Shown here in pieces: positions 55,262 through 63,449 of a stretch of 64,000 nt of DNA; positions within the stretch are counted from its first letter, which is position 1; each line of letters opens with the position of its first letter. The DNA is from Gemmatimonadota bacterium (GTDB lineage Bacteria; Gemmatimonadota; Gemmatimonadetes; Gemmatimonadales; Gemmatimonadaceae), in the NCBI GenBank assembly GCA_016712265.1, contig JADJRJ010000031.1:124001-188000 (forward strand). The letters are read 5' to 3'. The position numbers and the translations under genes were made by a program. The notes under the pieces were generated by a model. That model did not search any database. It was given only the letters and a program-made list of their open reading frames with translations, and was not told the origin of the DNA.

Positions 55262-55789
55262 ATGCGCGACGACGAGCTGGAACGCCTCTTTCACCTCTAC
55301 CACACCCCCCTCGTGCGGTACCTCACGCGGCGGCTGGGCGATCGTGACTGGGCGGAGGAGGTCGCGCAGGAGACGTTCCTGCGCGCCCTCCGGCAGGACC
55401 AGCTCACCAGCGAACGGTCGTGGCTCTTTGCGGTCGCGACCAACCTGGTGCGGGACGAGGCGCGGAAGGACGAACGCCGGCGCCGTCACCTGCAGTTGCT
55501 CGCGGACGAACAGCGTGATGCGGTGGTGGAGCCAGTGGTCGCCGACGCCGAGCGGGCGCATGAACAGGCGTTGGCCCGTCGCGCGGTAGACGCGCTGGCG
55601 GAGAAGGACCGGCTGGCGTTGCTAATGAAGGAAGAGGGGTTGAACTACACCGAAATTGCAGAGGCGCTTGGTCTGTCGGTGGGCTCGATCGGGACGACGT
55701 TGTCCCGGGCGCGCCGCCGACTGGCGGAGAGCTACGAAGCCATGCAGGCGGACGAACGCCGTGCCGCGGGAGGGAACGATGCACGCTGA
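55262..55789 (+). CDS. ECF RNA polymerase sigma factor
   Basis: 175 aa. Region 2 is FHLYHTPLVRYLTRRLGDRDWAEEVAQETFLRAL. Region 4 is LLMKEEGLNYTEIAEALGLSVGSIGTTLSRARRRLAESY, a standard helix-turn-helix for -35 recognition. It starts 8 nt after the VIT-vWA gene and its end overlaps the start of a zinc-finger anti-sigma factor, so the three genes form a probable operon. The sigma likely controls envelope genes in response to a signal sensed by the anti-sigma partner. Confidence 0.95.
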   Translation: MRDDELERLFHLYHTPLVRYLTRRLGDRDWAEEVAQETFLRALRQDQLTSERSWLFAVATNLVRDEARKDERRRRHLQLLADEQRDAVVEPVVADAERAHEQALARRAVDALAEKDRLALLMKEEGLNYTEIAEALGLSVGSIGTTLSRARRRLAESYEAMQADERRAAGGNDAR

Positions 55790-56693
55790 CGAGGGAACGA
55801 TCCACGCCTGGCTGGACGGCGAGTTGCCGCCGGCGGAGGCTGCGGCGCTCGAGGCGCATGTCGCGAGCTGTACGACCTGCGCGGCCGCGGTGGCCGAGGC
55901 ACGTGGCTTGGTGGCGGCCTCGAGCCGGATCCTGGGAGCCCTGGACGATGTGCCGGCCGGGGTGACGCCGGCGATCGTGAAGGCCGCGACCGCCGGGACG
56001 GCGCGAGCGCGCCAGCGCGTGTGGCGATACCCCCAGTTTGCCGCCGCGGCGGCGGCCGTGATCCTGCTGGTGGGGAGCGCGGTGGTCTACCGGCAGTCGG
56101 CGGTTGGGGTCCCGGCGGCGGCTGACGCGGTCACCATGCAGGAGGCCAGCGTCCCCGCCGTTGCCAACGCGCCTATGCCGGCGCCGACCGCCTCGAGCGC
56201 AGCTCCCTCCGTCGAGGCGGCCAGGCGCGAGGATGCGGCGCCTGTGTTGCCGATGCGGATGGCCGTTGCCGCCGGGCCTAACGACTCGCTCGCCAGGGAG
56301 GCCAAGGCGGTCGCGACCGCAGCGGCTGACGCGGCGCGCGCACCCGAGACGGATTCGACCAGCCGACGGGTCCTCGCGGATGCGGTGGTGACGAGTGAAC
56401 GGGAGCGACTCGCTGGGGAACAGCGCGTCCAGCTCGCCGAGGCTCGGACTCCCGCGGCGGCTCCCCCGCCAGCGGCGGCGAAGCAGGCAGCCGGTGCGCG
56501 CAACGAGGTGGGCGGCGCTGCGGCGGGTCGCGCGTCGTTCAGTCGGGACGAGGCGGCGGTTCCCGGAATTGCTGCCCCCAGGTGTTTCGACCTGCAGCGG
56601 AGCGCGGCCGCGGTTACGGCCGGGGTGCCCCCTTGGTGCAGCTCACCGAGATGCCAGGGCCGACGGTCGGGGGGAAGGCAATGCGGGCCGTAG
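55779..56693 (+). CDS. membrane anti-sigma factor with zinc-finger (frameshifted near the C-terminus)
   Basis: Starts at the ATG at 55779 within the end of the sigma gene, with GGGAGGG upstream. The N-terminal HADEGTIHAWLDGELPP...HVASCTTC segment is a ZAS/zf-HC2 fold, the sigma-binding part. One membrane helix (FAAAAAAVILLVGSAVVY) is near residue 93, followed by a long Ala/Pro/Thr-rich periplasmic linker. As written it ends at 56693 after PPWCSSPRC. Adding one C to the CCCCC run at 56628-56632 continues the frame as GVPPLVQLTEMPGPTVGGKAMRAV, a beta-rich C-terminal domain. It then needs a second shift, for example in TTTTT at 56791-56795, to reach a stop near 56805. Confidence 0.8.
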   Translation: MHADEGTIHAWLDGELPPAEAAALEAHVASCTTCAAAVAEARGLVAASSRILGALDDVPAGVTPAIVKAATAGTARARQRVWRYPQFAAAAAAVILLVGSAVVYRQSAVGVPAAADAVTMQEASVPAVANAPMPAPTASSAAPSVEAARREDAAPVLPMRMAVAAGPNDSLAREAKAVATAAADAARAPETDSTSRRVLADAVVTSERERLAGEQRVQLAEARTPAAAPPPAAAKQAAGARNEVGGAAAGRASFSRDEAAVPGIAAPRCFDLQRSAAAVTAGVPPWCSSPRCQGRRSGGRQCGP

Positions 56694-56909
56694 TGTCTTC
56701 GGCCGGCGCGGGGTGGTTCTGGTATCGTCTGATGGACGGCGGGTTGTTTCTGACACGCGTGGTGGATGGGGCTCTGGCGTATGAGGCGCGTTTTTCGGGC
56801 CTTGAGCGACGGATGTCGTCGGCACCGAGCGCGCCTGCGTGTCGCGTTGATCTGGCCTCCAGAGGCAATGCCCCTTGGTGGTCGCGTCTGACCCGGGTAT
56901 TCCTTGGGG

Positions 56910-58430
56910 GTGACAAGACTCCGGCGCGGGATCCTCAGGCTGGCCGCACTCGTCGGCAGCACGGCCTGCTACAGCATTGGGCCGGGCTTCGACCCTGCTC
57001 GGCACCTCATCTATGTCGACGGGGACGGCGGGATGCGTCGCGCCCTGGACACTGCGGAAACACGAGGGACGTGGCGGGTGACCGGCGAGGTGCTGGACGA
57101 CAGTAGCGCGCGCCAGGTGGTGGGCACGCTCATGGAGAACTTGCGCGCGAGCGCCCATGACACGATCACGGTCTACTTCCATGGCGGGCTCGTCACCAAC
57201 CACTCGGCCCGCGTGGACGCCGCGGCTCTTGGCGCCCAGCTCGAGCGGGAAGGGCACTTTCCCCTGTTTGTCGGATGGGACTCCGGATGGCTTCCAACGC
57301 TTGGCGACCATGTCACGAGCGTGCGGCAGGGGCAGGTGTGGTCGCCGCTGGCCGGCTGGTTGTCGGCACCGTTTATCATTGCGGCTGACCTGGGGCGAGC
57401 GGTGACGCGTGCCCCGTTAGGCATGTTGCAGCAGGCGGCGGACTATTGTGCCACGTGGCGCGGGGCTCTTTCGGACAGCGTGCGGCGCGCGCGTGGCGAC
57501 CATGCGTGCCCGACCTTCTCCGACGAGGTGCGCGCCCGTCGCGTCAACGTGCGTCGCGCGCTGGACCGTGAGGAACGCGGCGAGTCGCTGGATTCACTGC
57601 GCCTGACACTCGGGGACTATCACTCCACCTTTCCGCGGACCCTGGGGCGCACGGTATCGGCGTACGCGACCGCGATCCCGAAGGCGCTGGTGACCGGTCC
57701 GCTGGTGGATGGGTTTGGTGCGGGGACCTACGAGAACATGCTGCGACGCACGCAGACCATGTTTCGGCGCCGGGAGGACATGGCGCGGCGCTCGACCGTG
57801 ACCGGGTATCGTCCTCCTACCGGAGCGACCGCGATCCTGATGGATTCGCTCGCGGCCCACATGGCGTCGCGGTGTGCGGTGCCGACGAACTGCCGGGCGC
57901 AGCTGAACCTTGTCGGGCACTCGATGGGAGCGATCATCGCCGCGCGCGTACTGCAGGAGTGGCCGCAGCTGCACGTACACAAGTTGTACTTCCTTGGGGC
58001 CGCTGCCACGGTGGCCGACCTCGAGCGCACGGTGATCCCGTACATGCGCCGTCACGAGGAGACACGGTTCTACAACGGGATGCTGCATCCGCGGATCGAG
58101 GTGGGAGAGGCGCAGTGGCTGGCGCTGGATCTGGTGCCGCGCGGGTCGCTGCTGGAGTGGATCGACGACCATCTCACCTCGCCGGAGACGCCGCTGCAAC
58201 GGACGGCGGGGAAGTGGGAGAACATGGCGGCGATGGAATACGTCTTCCCGCCGGATGTGCGGGGGCGCGTGATCCTGAAGGGGTTCGGTTTCCGTGACCC
58301 GAGGGATCGCGACCAGCCCTTCCTGTTCAAAGGACTGCATGGGCACGGTGCGTTCGACGACCGGGAGTTCCGGTGGTGGCGTGACCGGACGTGGTGCATC
58401 TACACGGGGCCGGCCTGCGTGAACCCCTGA
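56910..58430 (+). CDS. lipoprotein alpha/beta hydrolase
   Basis: 506 aa from a GTG at 56910 (TTG at 56904 possible). The signal ends at lipobox VGSTAC, so the protein is lipid-anchored. The hydrolase core shows YFHGGLVTNHSAR (oxyanion-like) and the nucleophile motif GHSMGA near residue 338. Other segments (DYHSTFPRTLGR, VLQEWPQLHVHKLYFLGAA) match the GxSxG lipase/esterase fold. A long intermediate region (about 170-310) is not recognised. It runs in the same direction as the sigma/anti-sigma pair and may belong to the same unit. Substrate unknown. Confidence 0.8.
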   Translation: MTRLRRGILRLAALVGSTACYSIGPGFDPARHLIYVDGDGGMRRALDTAETRGTWRVTGEVLDDSSARQVVGTLMENLRASAHDTITVYFHGGLVTNHSARVDAAALGAQLEREGHFPLFVGWDSGWLPTLGDHVTSVRQGQVWSPLAGWLSAPFIIAADLGRAVTRAPLGMLQQAADYCATWRGALSDSVRRARGDHACPTFSDEVRARRVNVRRALDREERGESLDSLRLTLGDYHSTFPRTLGRTVSAYATAIPKALVTGPLVDGFGAGTYENMLRRTQTMFRRREDMARRSTVTGYRPPTGATAILMDSLAAHMASRCAVPTNCRAQLNLVGHSMGAIIAARVLQEWPQLHVHKLYFLGAAATVADLERTVIPYMRRHEETRFYNGMLHPRIEVGEAQWLALDLVPRGSLLEWIDDHLTSPETPLQRTAGKWENMAAMEYVFPPDVRGRVILKGFGFRDPRDRDQPFLFKGLHGHGAFDDREFRWWRDRTWCIYTGPACVNP

Positions 58431-58459
58431 CCTTGCGCACCACGTGGTGAGGCGCGACG

Positions 58460-58912
58460 ATGAGCGCCATGCGGTTCCTTTCCGCTCTCCTCCTCGCGAC
58501 GGCGTCCGCCCTGGGCGCTCAACCCCTCGCCCGCGACACGACCTCCGTCACCATCCTGGCGAACTTTGCGCTCGACGGCACCGGGGGCACTCTCCGGAAC
58601 CTTCAGCTGCGCGTGAGCGGCGGGCGCATCACGGCCCGCGCGCATGGCCGCAACGCCGAGGAATTGCTGGGTCGGGTGGAGCACTGCGGCCAGACGCCGA
58701 TGCAGGCGCTGGTGTCCGCGCACGCACTCGCGGCAGACGCGTTAGGCATGGGCGATCGCATCGGACGGATCGCGCCGGGGTACGAGGCGGACCTGGTGGC
58801 CGTAGCGGGCGATCCGTTGCGCGACCTCACCGCCGTGCGGCGCGTGGTCTTCGTGATGCGCGGCGGGGTCATCTACAAGTGGGATGGGGCCCGCGGCGCC
58901 GCGCGTCGCTGA
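58460..58912 (+). pseudogene. amidohydrolase remnant with the catalytic barrel deleted
   Basis: 150 aa in a single frame with a signal peptide (MRFLSALLLATASALGAQ). It joins the N-terminal beta strip of an exported amidohydrolase (VTILANFALDGTGGTLRNLQLRVSGGRITA) directly to the conserved C-terminal part (HGRNAEELL, TPMQALVSAHALAADALG, GYEADLVAVAGDPLRDL). In full-length relatives about 270 residues of TIM barrel lie between, carrying the HxH, Lys/His and Asp metal ligands. All are missing, so it cannot be a functional metal hydrolase. An in-frame internal deletion is the simplest explanation. Flanking genes are intact. Confidence 0.75.
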
Positions 58913-58923
58913 TCCCGCTTGGC

Positions 58924-59445
58924 CTACTGCTCGGCCAACCGCTTGATCCCGGCGAGTCCCTTCTCGAAGTCCTTGCCGATCATCGCGTCCATGTTCATGA
59001 AGAGGCCGAATACGCGCATCATCAACGGACTCGCGCCGTTCATCACCCATTGCACGCGCGTGCCGGCGGCGGTCGGGGAGAGGGTGAGGTCGACCGTGTT
59101 GTTCGCCGGGAATGGCTTGATGAACTGGAGCGCAATGTTCAGGTGCGCGACGGGCGTCGACTCGACGATTTCCATGCGCCCTTCGCCGACCTTCTTGTTC
59201 CCGACCCATGCGTAGTGCGCCCCGGGTCCGGCGGCCGGGCCGCCATAGGTGCGCTGCAAGTTGGGGTCGAGCTCTTCCCAGGGGGACCACCCGCGCCATT
59301 GGTGGAAGTCGTTGAGCAGCGGGAAGATGCGGTCCGGGGGAGCCGCGACGTCGATCACGCGTTCGATGCGCATCGTGTTGGGGCGCGACGCCGCGACGAC
59401 GAGTGCCGCGGCGACGAGGACCAGCAGGACGAGAATCGCGGTCAT
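58924..59445 (-). CDS. SRPBCC family protein (polyketide cyclase/START-like)
   Basis: 173 aa with an N-terminal membrane helix (MTAILVLLVLVAAALVVAA), which may be an anchor. The remainder is a START/Bet v1-like helix-grip fold with VIDVAAPPDRIFPLLNDFHQWRGWSPWEELDP, typical of the polyketide_cyc2 subfamily, and a C-terminal long helix (FEKGLAGIKRLAEQ). These domains bind hydrophobic ligands; the ligand is unknown. It is convergent with the amidohydrolase remnant and followed upstream by the UPF0104 protein gene on the same strand. Confidence 0.88.
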   Translation of the reverse strand: MTAILVLLVLVAAALVVAASRPNTMRIERVIDVAAPPDRIFPLLNDFHQWRGWSPWEELDPNLQRTYGGPAAGPGAHYAWVGNKKVGEGRMEIVESTPVAHLNIALQFIKPFPANNTVDLTLSPTAAGTRVQWVMNGASPLMMRVFGLFMNMDAMIGKDFEKGLAGIKRLAEQ

Positions 59446-59506
59446 ACGAGTCAGGGATGGGGGACGGGAACGTACGCCCTCAGCGCGCAGACGTCGAGCG
59501 ATGCAC

Positions 59507-60517
59507 TCAGTGGGGATCCGCCCCCAGCTGGTTGCGGTTGCGCCGGAGGGCCTGCATCACCGTCCGTCCGGCCGCGATCGCACCAATGAGTATGTAGATG
59601 TAGAACGAGTACACCCGCCACCAGATGAGCGACGCCGCCATGAGCCGGGGGGACAGGACCCCGCCTAACGCGGCGTTGAAAGCGAATTCCACCACGCCAC
59701 CCCCACCTGGTGCGGGCGCAATCGCCGCCCCGTAGAGCAGGGCCATCGGCCAGAGCACCAGCGAGGAGAACGGCGCCTCCTCGCCGTACGCTGCCGTGAC
59801 CAGGGGAAGGATCGCCAGGCGCCCCATGACATGGAGGATCGAGAAGCCGAGGGCGGCGAACATCAACCCGCGATGCGCAGTGCGCAGCGAGCCGGCGGAG
59901 GCCCGGAGCTGGCGCAAGGAAAGCTGGATTCGTCGCCAGGCCCCCGAACCGATCCCCATCCAGCGTACGAGCGGCGGGCGCGGCCCGTTGGCGCGACGCT
60001 TCGCCAGGATCAATCCCAAGAGCCCCGTCCCCAGGACGCCTGTCGAATAAATCCCCACGGTCAGCAGGATGCCGCGCACGATCCCCGACTGGTCGTGCCA
60101 CCAGATCCCGAAGGCGATGGCAAGGATGGCCAACGAGACCATCTCAAGGAACAACTCGAGAAACAGCACGAGCAGGACACTCGCCACGGGAACCCGGGCC
60201 TCGGTCAACACGAGGAAGCGGGCGGGTTCTGCTCCAGATCGTGACGGCGTGATGGACGCGGCGAAGTCGCCGCCCAGGATGGTGCGGGCGGCCACCCCAA
60301 ACGGGGTGTGGACGCCGATCGCCCTGGCGCTGAGGATGATCTTGAGAACGCGACAGACGATCTCGAACCCCACCGCCGCGAGCAGGAGCAGGTGCGACCC
60401 CCAGGGGAGCCCGAGTGGGGCGCCGCCCTCAGGCCAGCTGGACGAGACCACGTAAACAGACACCCCGACCGACGCGGCAAACGACAGGGCGGTGAGGAAC
60501 CAGCGAAGAGGGGTCAA
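59507..60517 (-). CDS. UPF0104 / LPG-synthase-TM-like membrane protein
   Basis: About 336 residues from a likely TTG at 60517; the frame continues upstream over the divergent sigma promoter without a better start, so the N-terminus is uncertain. Seven to eight membrane helices are visible. The family motifs PSRSGAEPARF (about 120) and PAPGGGGVVEFAF (about 270) are those of the flippase-like or lysylphosphatidylglycerol-synthase transmembrane family. No synthase catalytic domain is attached, so it is probably a lipid or glycan flippase-like protein; the substrate is unknown. It contains an in-frame TTA-GGC within CGTTAGGC. Confidence 0.85.
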   Translation of the reverse strand: MTPLRWFLTALSFAASVGVSVYVVSSSWPEGGAPLGLPWGSHLLLLAAVGFEIVCRVLKIILSARAIGVHTPFGVAARTILGGDFAASITPSRSGAEPARFLVLTEARVPVASVLLVLFLELFLEMVSLAILAIAFGIWWHDQSGIVRGILLTVGIYSTGVLGTGLLGLILAKRRANGPRPPLVRWMGIGSGAWRRIQLSLRQLRASAGSLRTAHRGLMFAALGFSILHVMGRLAILPLVTAAYGEEAPFSSLVLWPMALLYGAAIAPAPGGGGVVEFAFNAALGGVLSPRLMAASLIWWRVYSFYIYILIGAIAAGRTVMQALRRNRNQLGADPH

Positions 60518-60676
60518 GTCCGACGGGAGAAGGGCTCGGGCCTTCCTACGGTGGGGCCCGCCACAAATCTTCGCGTTCTGCCGTGTGGTGCCAGTGGCAG
60601 GCCTTGCGGGCTCCGGATCAAAGTCCGAGCATGACGCGCTAAGCACGTGGTCCTCCGGCGGCATCGAACCAGGACC

Positions 60677-61264
60677 ATGACGGTGCCCGCCCTCACCCTC
60701 CACCCGCGCGTGACGGCCCCGAACCTCGACCCTGCGGACGATCGCGAACTCGCCCAGCGTGCCCAGGCGGGTGACATGCGGTCATTCGAGGCCCTGTTCG
60801 GGCGGCATGTGGGACGCACCTTCGCCCTCTGCCTGCGGATGACGGGCGAGCGTCAGCGTGCGCGCGAGCTCGCGCATGACGCCTTCGTGCGGGCGTGGGA
60901 GAGACTGGGCTCGTTCAAGGGGGAGGCCGCATTCGGTACCTGGCTGCATCGCCTGACGGTGAACGTGATCCTGGAGGCCGCCCGCTCCCAGCGACGGCGT
61001 GAGGCGCGCGTGGCCCTCGCCGACGACACGGACGACGACGTTCAGGCGGCGCCGGAACTCACCCCGGCCGACGTGGGGGACCGCATCGACCTCGAGCGGG
61101 CCATCGCCAAGCTGCCACCGAACGCGCGCCAGGTCTTCGTGCTCCACGACGTCGAGGGCTTTCGCCACGACGAGATCGCCGATCGCATGTCTATTGCCCC
61201 GGGCACGGTGCGCGCGCACCTGCACCGGGCACGCAAACTCCTCATTGCCTGGCTGGATCGATGA
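60677..61264 (+). CDS. ECF RNA polymerase sigma factor, RpoE-like
   Basis: 195 aa from the ATG at 60677. Region 2 is ELAQRAQAGDMRSFEALFGRHVGRTFALCLRMTGERQRARELAHDAFVRAWERLGSF. Region 4 is LPPNARQVFVLHDVEGFRHDEIADRMSIAPGTVRAHLHRARKLL. The ATGA overlap with the next gene couples it to its anti-sigma factor. It belongs to the large ECF02/RpoE-type group that responds to envelope conditions. It is divergent from the UPF0104 gene. Confidence 0.96.
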   Translation: MTVPALTLHPRVTAPNLDPADDRELAQRAQAGDMRSFEALFGRHVGRTFALCLRMTGERQRARELAHDAFVRAWERLGSFKGEAAFGTWLHRLTVNVILEAARSQRRREARVALADDTDDDVQAAPELTPADVGDRIDLERAIAKLPPNARQVFVLHDVEGFRHDEIADRMSIAPGTVRAHLHRARKLLIAWLDR

Positions 61265-61911
61265 CACATCCCGAGGTATCGCACCTTAACGACTACGTGG
61301 ACGCGCGGCTCGCCGCCGAGCCGCAGCGCGAGGTCGAGCGGCACCTGGCGGACTGCGCGCCGTGCCGGGAGGAAGTCGCCGACCTGCGACGCCTGCTGGC
61401 CGCGACGGCGGCCCTTCCGGAGGCGCTGCCGGCGCCCGAGGGGCTATGGGCGGCGGTCCGCGAGTCGATCGACGAGCGCCGGGTGGTCGCCTTCCCGGGA
61501 TCGCGTGTGCGGCCGCGTTCCTGGTCCACGCGGAGGCTGGTGGCCGCGGCGACGGTCCTCGTGGTGCTGTCCTCCGGGACCACGGCGCTGCTCCTGCGCG
61601 ACCGCGCACCGGCCGCGCCTCCCGAGGGGGCGACCCTCCTTCCCGCGGCGTGGCTGTCCACCGAGAGTGGCTACATCGAGAGTGCAGCCTCGCTCCAGTC
61701 GCAACTCGACGCGCAACGCGCGGTGCTTGATCCATCCACGGTTGCTGCAGTGGAGCGCGCGCTGGCCACGGTGGACGCGGCGATTGCCGAGGCGCGGGAC
61801 GCGCTGTTGCGTGACCCGGCGAATGCAGCACTGCTGGATCTGCTGGCATCCAACCATCGACAGAAAGTTGACCTCTTGCGGCGGGCCACCCAGCTCGCAT
61901 CCAGCACATGA
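61261..61911 (+). CDS. anti-sigma factor with ZAS zinc finger
   Basis: 216 aa. The N-terminal sequence HLNDYVDARL...EVERHLADCAPCREEV has the His-x3-Cys-x2-Cys of the zf-HC2 anti-sigma domain. One transmembrane helix (AAATVLVVLSSGTTALLL) is at about residues 94-111. The C-terminal region is a coiled coil (SLQSQLDAQRAVL, VDAAIAEARDALL) in the periplasm. It overlaps the sigma gene by 4 nt (ATGA) and the DUF4097 gene by 4 nt, forming a three-gene, translationally coupled unit. Confidence 0.94.
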   Translation: MTHPEVSHLNDYVDARLAAEPQREVERHLADCAPCREEVADLRRLLAATAALPEALPAPEGLWAAVRESIDERRVVAFPGSRVRPRSWSTRRLVAAATVLVVLSSGTTALLLRDRAPAAPPEGATLLPAAWLSTESGYIESAASLQSQLDAQRAVLDPSTVAAVERALATVDAAIAEARDALLRDPANAALLDLLASNHRQKVDLLRRATQLASST

Positions 61912-62813
61912 ACCCGTTGCGTGTCCTGTCGGCCCTGGTCGCGTGTGGTGTGGCGACCGCTGTGGCGGCCCAGCAGAAGGTCGAGCGCCGCCATCACGTG
62001 ACGCGCGACGTGTACGTCCGCGTGAATGGGTCCTTCGCGTCGTTGCGGGTCACGGCGTGGGATCGCGACTCGCTGCTGCTCAGCGGCGACGTTCCCAAGG
62101 GAACACGCGTCGACGGTGGCGTGAGTGAGGCGCCGTCCAAGGGGGTGAAGTACTACCTGGAAGGACCCGCCGGCGCGGCGGCCACAGGCAAGCTGGAGCT
62201 GTTTGTGCCGTCCGGGGCCACGGTGTGGGCGAAGGCCGCGAATGCCACGATGGAAGTCGCCGGGGTGACCGGCGGCCTGGACCTGAACATCGTCGGCGGG
62301 CGCATCACGGTCAGCGGCACGCCGCGAGAACTCAACGTGGAATCCATGGACGGGGCGGTCACCATCACGGGGACGCCCGGGTGGATGCGCGTCAAGACGG
62401 CCAGTGGCGCCATCGTCGTCAACGGCGGGTCGCCCGACGCGGGTTTCACCACCGTGAGCGGCACCATCACGGCGCGTGGGGGAGAGTACGAACGTGCGCG
62501 CATCGAGTCCGTCACAGGCAACGTCGTGTTTGGCGGCACGATGCGGCGTGCGGGCTCCCTGACCATTGATTCCCACAGCGGCACCATCGACCTGGCGCTG
62601 CCGGCGAAGGCCTCACTGGACATCGAGGCCACGACCATCGCTGGCAGCATCCTCAACAACGTCACCTCACGCCGCCCGACGCCCGGGCGGGAGGGCCGCG
62701 GCGAAGAGCTGAGCCTCGGCCTTGGCATTGGCGATGCCCGGGCGACGTTGCGTTCCTTCAAGGGGAACATCCGGCTCGTTCGGTCCGACGCAGCACCGGC
62801 CAAGCCGGGTTAA
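61908..62813 (+). CDS. DUF4097 beta-helix-like exported protein
   Basis: 301 aa with signal peptide ending AVAAQ. The body consists of short repeated strands of the pattern VNGGSPDAGFTTVSGTITARG and ESMDGAVTITGTPG, the stacked beta-helix of DUF4097. It follows the anti-sigma gene by overlap (ATGA), so it is a likely target or accessory of that regulatory pair, perhaps a periplasmic or outer-membrane sensor. No catalytic residues are present. DUF4097 beside sigma/anti-sigma pairs is a recurring arrangement, as far as I recall. Confidence 0.9.
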   Translation: MNPLRVLSALVACGVATAVAAQQKVERRHHVTRDVYVRVNGSFASLRVTAWDRDSLLLSGDVPKGTRVDGGVSEAPSKGVKYYLEGPAGAAATGKLELFVPSGATVWAKAANATMEVAGVTGGLDLNIVGGRITVSGTPRELNVESMDGAVTITGTPGWMRVKTASGAIVVNGGSPDAGFTTVSGTITARGGEYERARIESVTGNVVFGGTMRRAGSLTIDSHSGTIDLALPAKASLDIEATTIAGSILNNVTSRRPTPGREGRGEELSLGLGIGDARATLRSFKGNIRLVRSDAAPAKPG

Positions 62814-62906
62814 CCGGCGGCGATTGCCGGATTGCCTCGCACGGGGCGTGGGTGATTCGCACTCACGCACCCACCGGTACAGACCTCATCACACATCGAG
62901 ACCACC

Positions 62907-63395
62907 ATGACCAGGCTCCTTCTCGGCGCCCTCGCCGCCGCTTTGTCCACGACCCCGGCCATTCCCACCGCCGCGACCAGCGGGCCCCCGTGGATCAGCA
63001 TCGAGTACCCCGTGAATCCGTACGACAGCTCCACGAAGGATGCGTTCCTTGTGGTTCACGCCTTCCATCACGGGAATCCCATGAATTTCCCGGTGAGCGG
63101 CACCGCCGAGGGGATCGTCAACGGCCAGCGGCGCACCGTGCCCCTGGAGTTTGCGCGGACGTCGCGCACGGGCGTGTTTGCCCTGAGGAAGCAATGGGCG
63201 AGCGAAGGCGCGTGGACCCTGGTGATCGGCGTGGCGCAGGGGCCGGAGGATCGCGTGTCCGCGATCGTTGAGTTGGACCGCGCGGGGCAGGTGGCAAAGG
63301 TCACGGTCCCGACGCGTCGCCAGGAGGGGCACACGTTGCCTGCCCCGGTCGTGATGCAGGAGGTCGAGTACGCGCTGCGCGCACGTGCGGGTTGA
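62907..63395 (+). CDS. hypothetical exported protein, 162 aa
   Basis: A signal peptide (MTRLLLGALAAALSTTPAIPTAA) precedes a beta-rich region with ISIEYPVNPYD and FLVVHAFHHGNPMNFPVSG, and a C-terminal VEYALRARAG. The HAFHHG cluster could bind metal. No family is recognised. It ends 13 nt before a strong terminator hairpin and lies 93 nt after the DUF4097 gene, so it may be read from the sigma operon or from its own promoter; no clear promoter was seen. Confidence 0.7.
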   Translation: MTRLLLGALAAALSTTPAIPTAATSGPPWISIEYPVNPYDSSTKDAFLVVHAFHHGNPMNFPVSGTAEGIVNGQRRTVPLEFARTSRTGVFALRKQWASEGAWTLVIGVAQGPEDRVSAIVELDRAGQVAKVTVPTRRQEGHTLPAPVVMQEVEYALRARAG

Positions 63396-63407
63396 GCGTC
63401 AAAACCA

Positions 63408-63436
63408 AGCGCCCCGGCCGTTGCGGCCGGGGCGCT
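63408..63436 (-). terminator. strong bidirectional terminator
   Basis: A 13-bp stem, AGCGCCCCGGCCG at 63408-63420 pairing with 63424-63436, encloses a TTG loop. On the leftward strand it is followed by TTGGTTTTG, a T-rich tract, so it terminates the leftward lipoprotein gene well. It may also serve the rightward gene ending at 63395. Confidence 0.85.
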
Positions 63437-63449
63437 CATCGTACGATGA

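Noticed and set aside
14970..56632. Programmed ribosomal frameshifting in the broken genes
   Set aside because: Five unrelated genes with different contexts and no shared slippery heptamer or conserved downstream structure; sequencing indels are simpler.
59507..60703. Full 398-codon frame for the UPF0104 protein
   Set aside because: The extra N-terminal 60 residues lack membrane segments or family similarity and overlap the divergent sigma gene; a downstream TTG fits the family start better.
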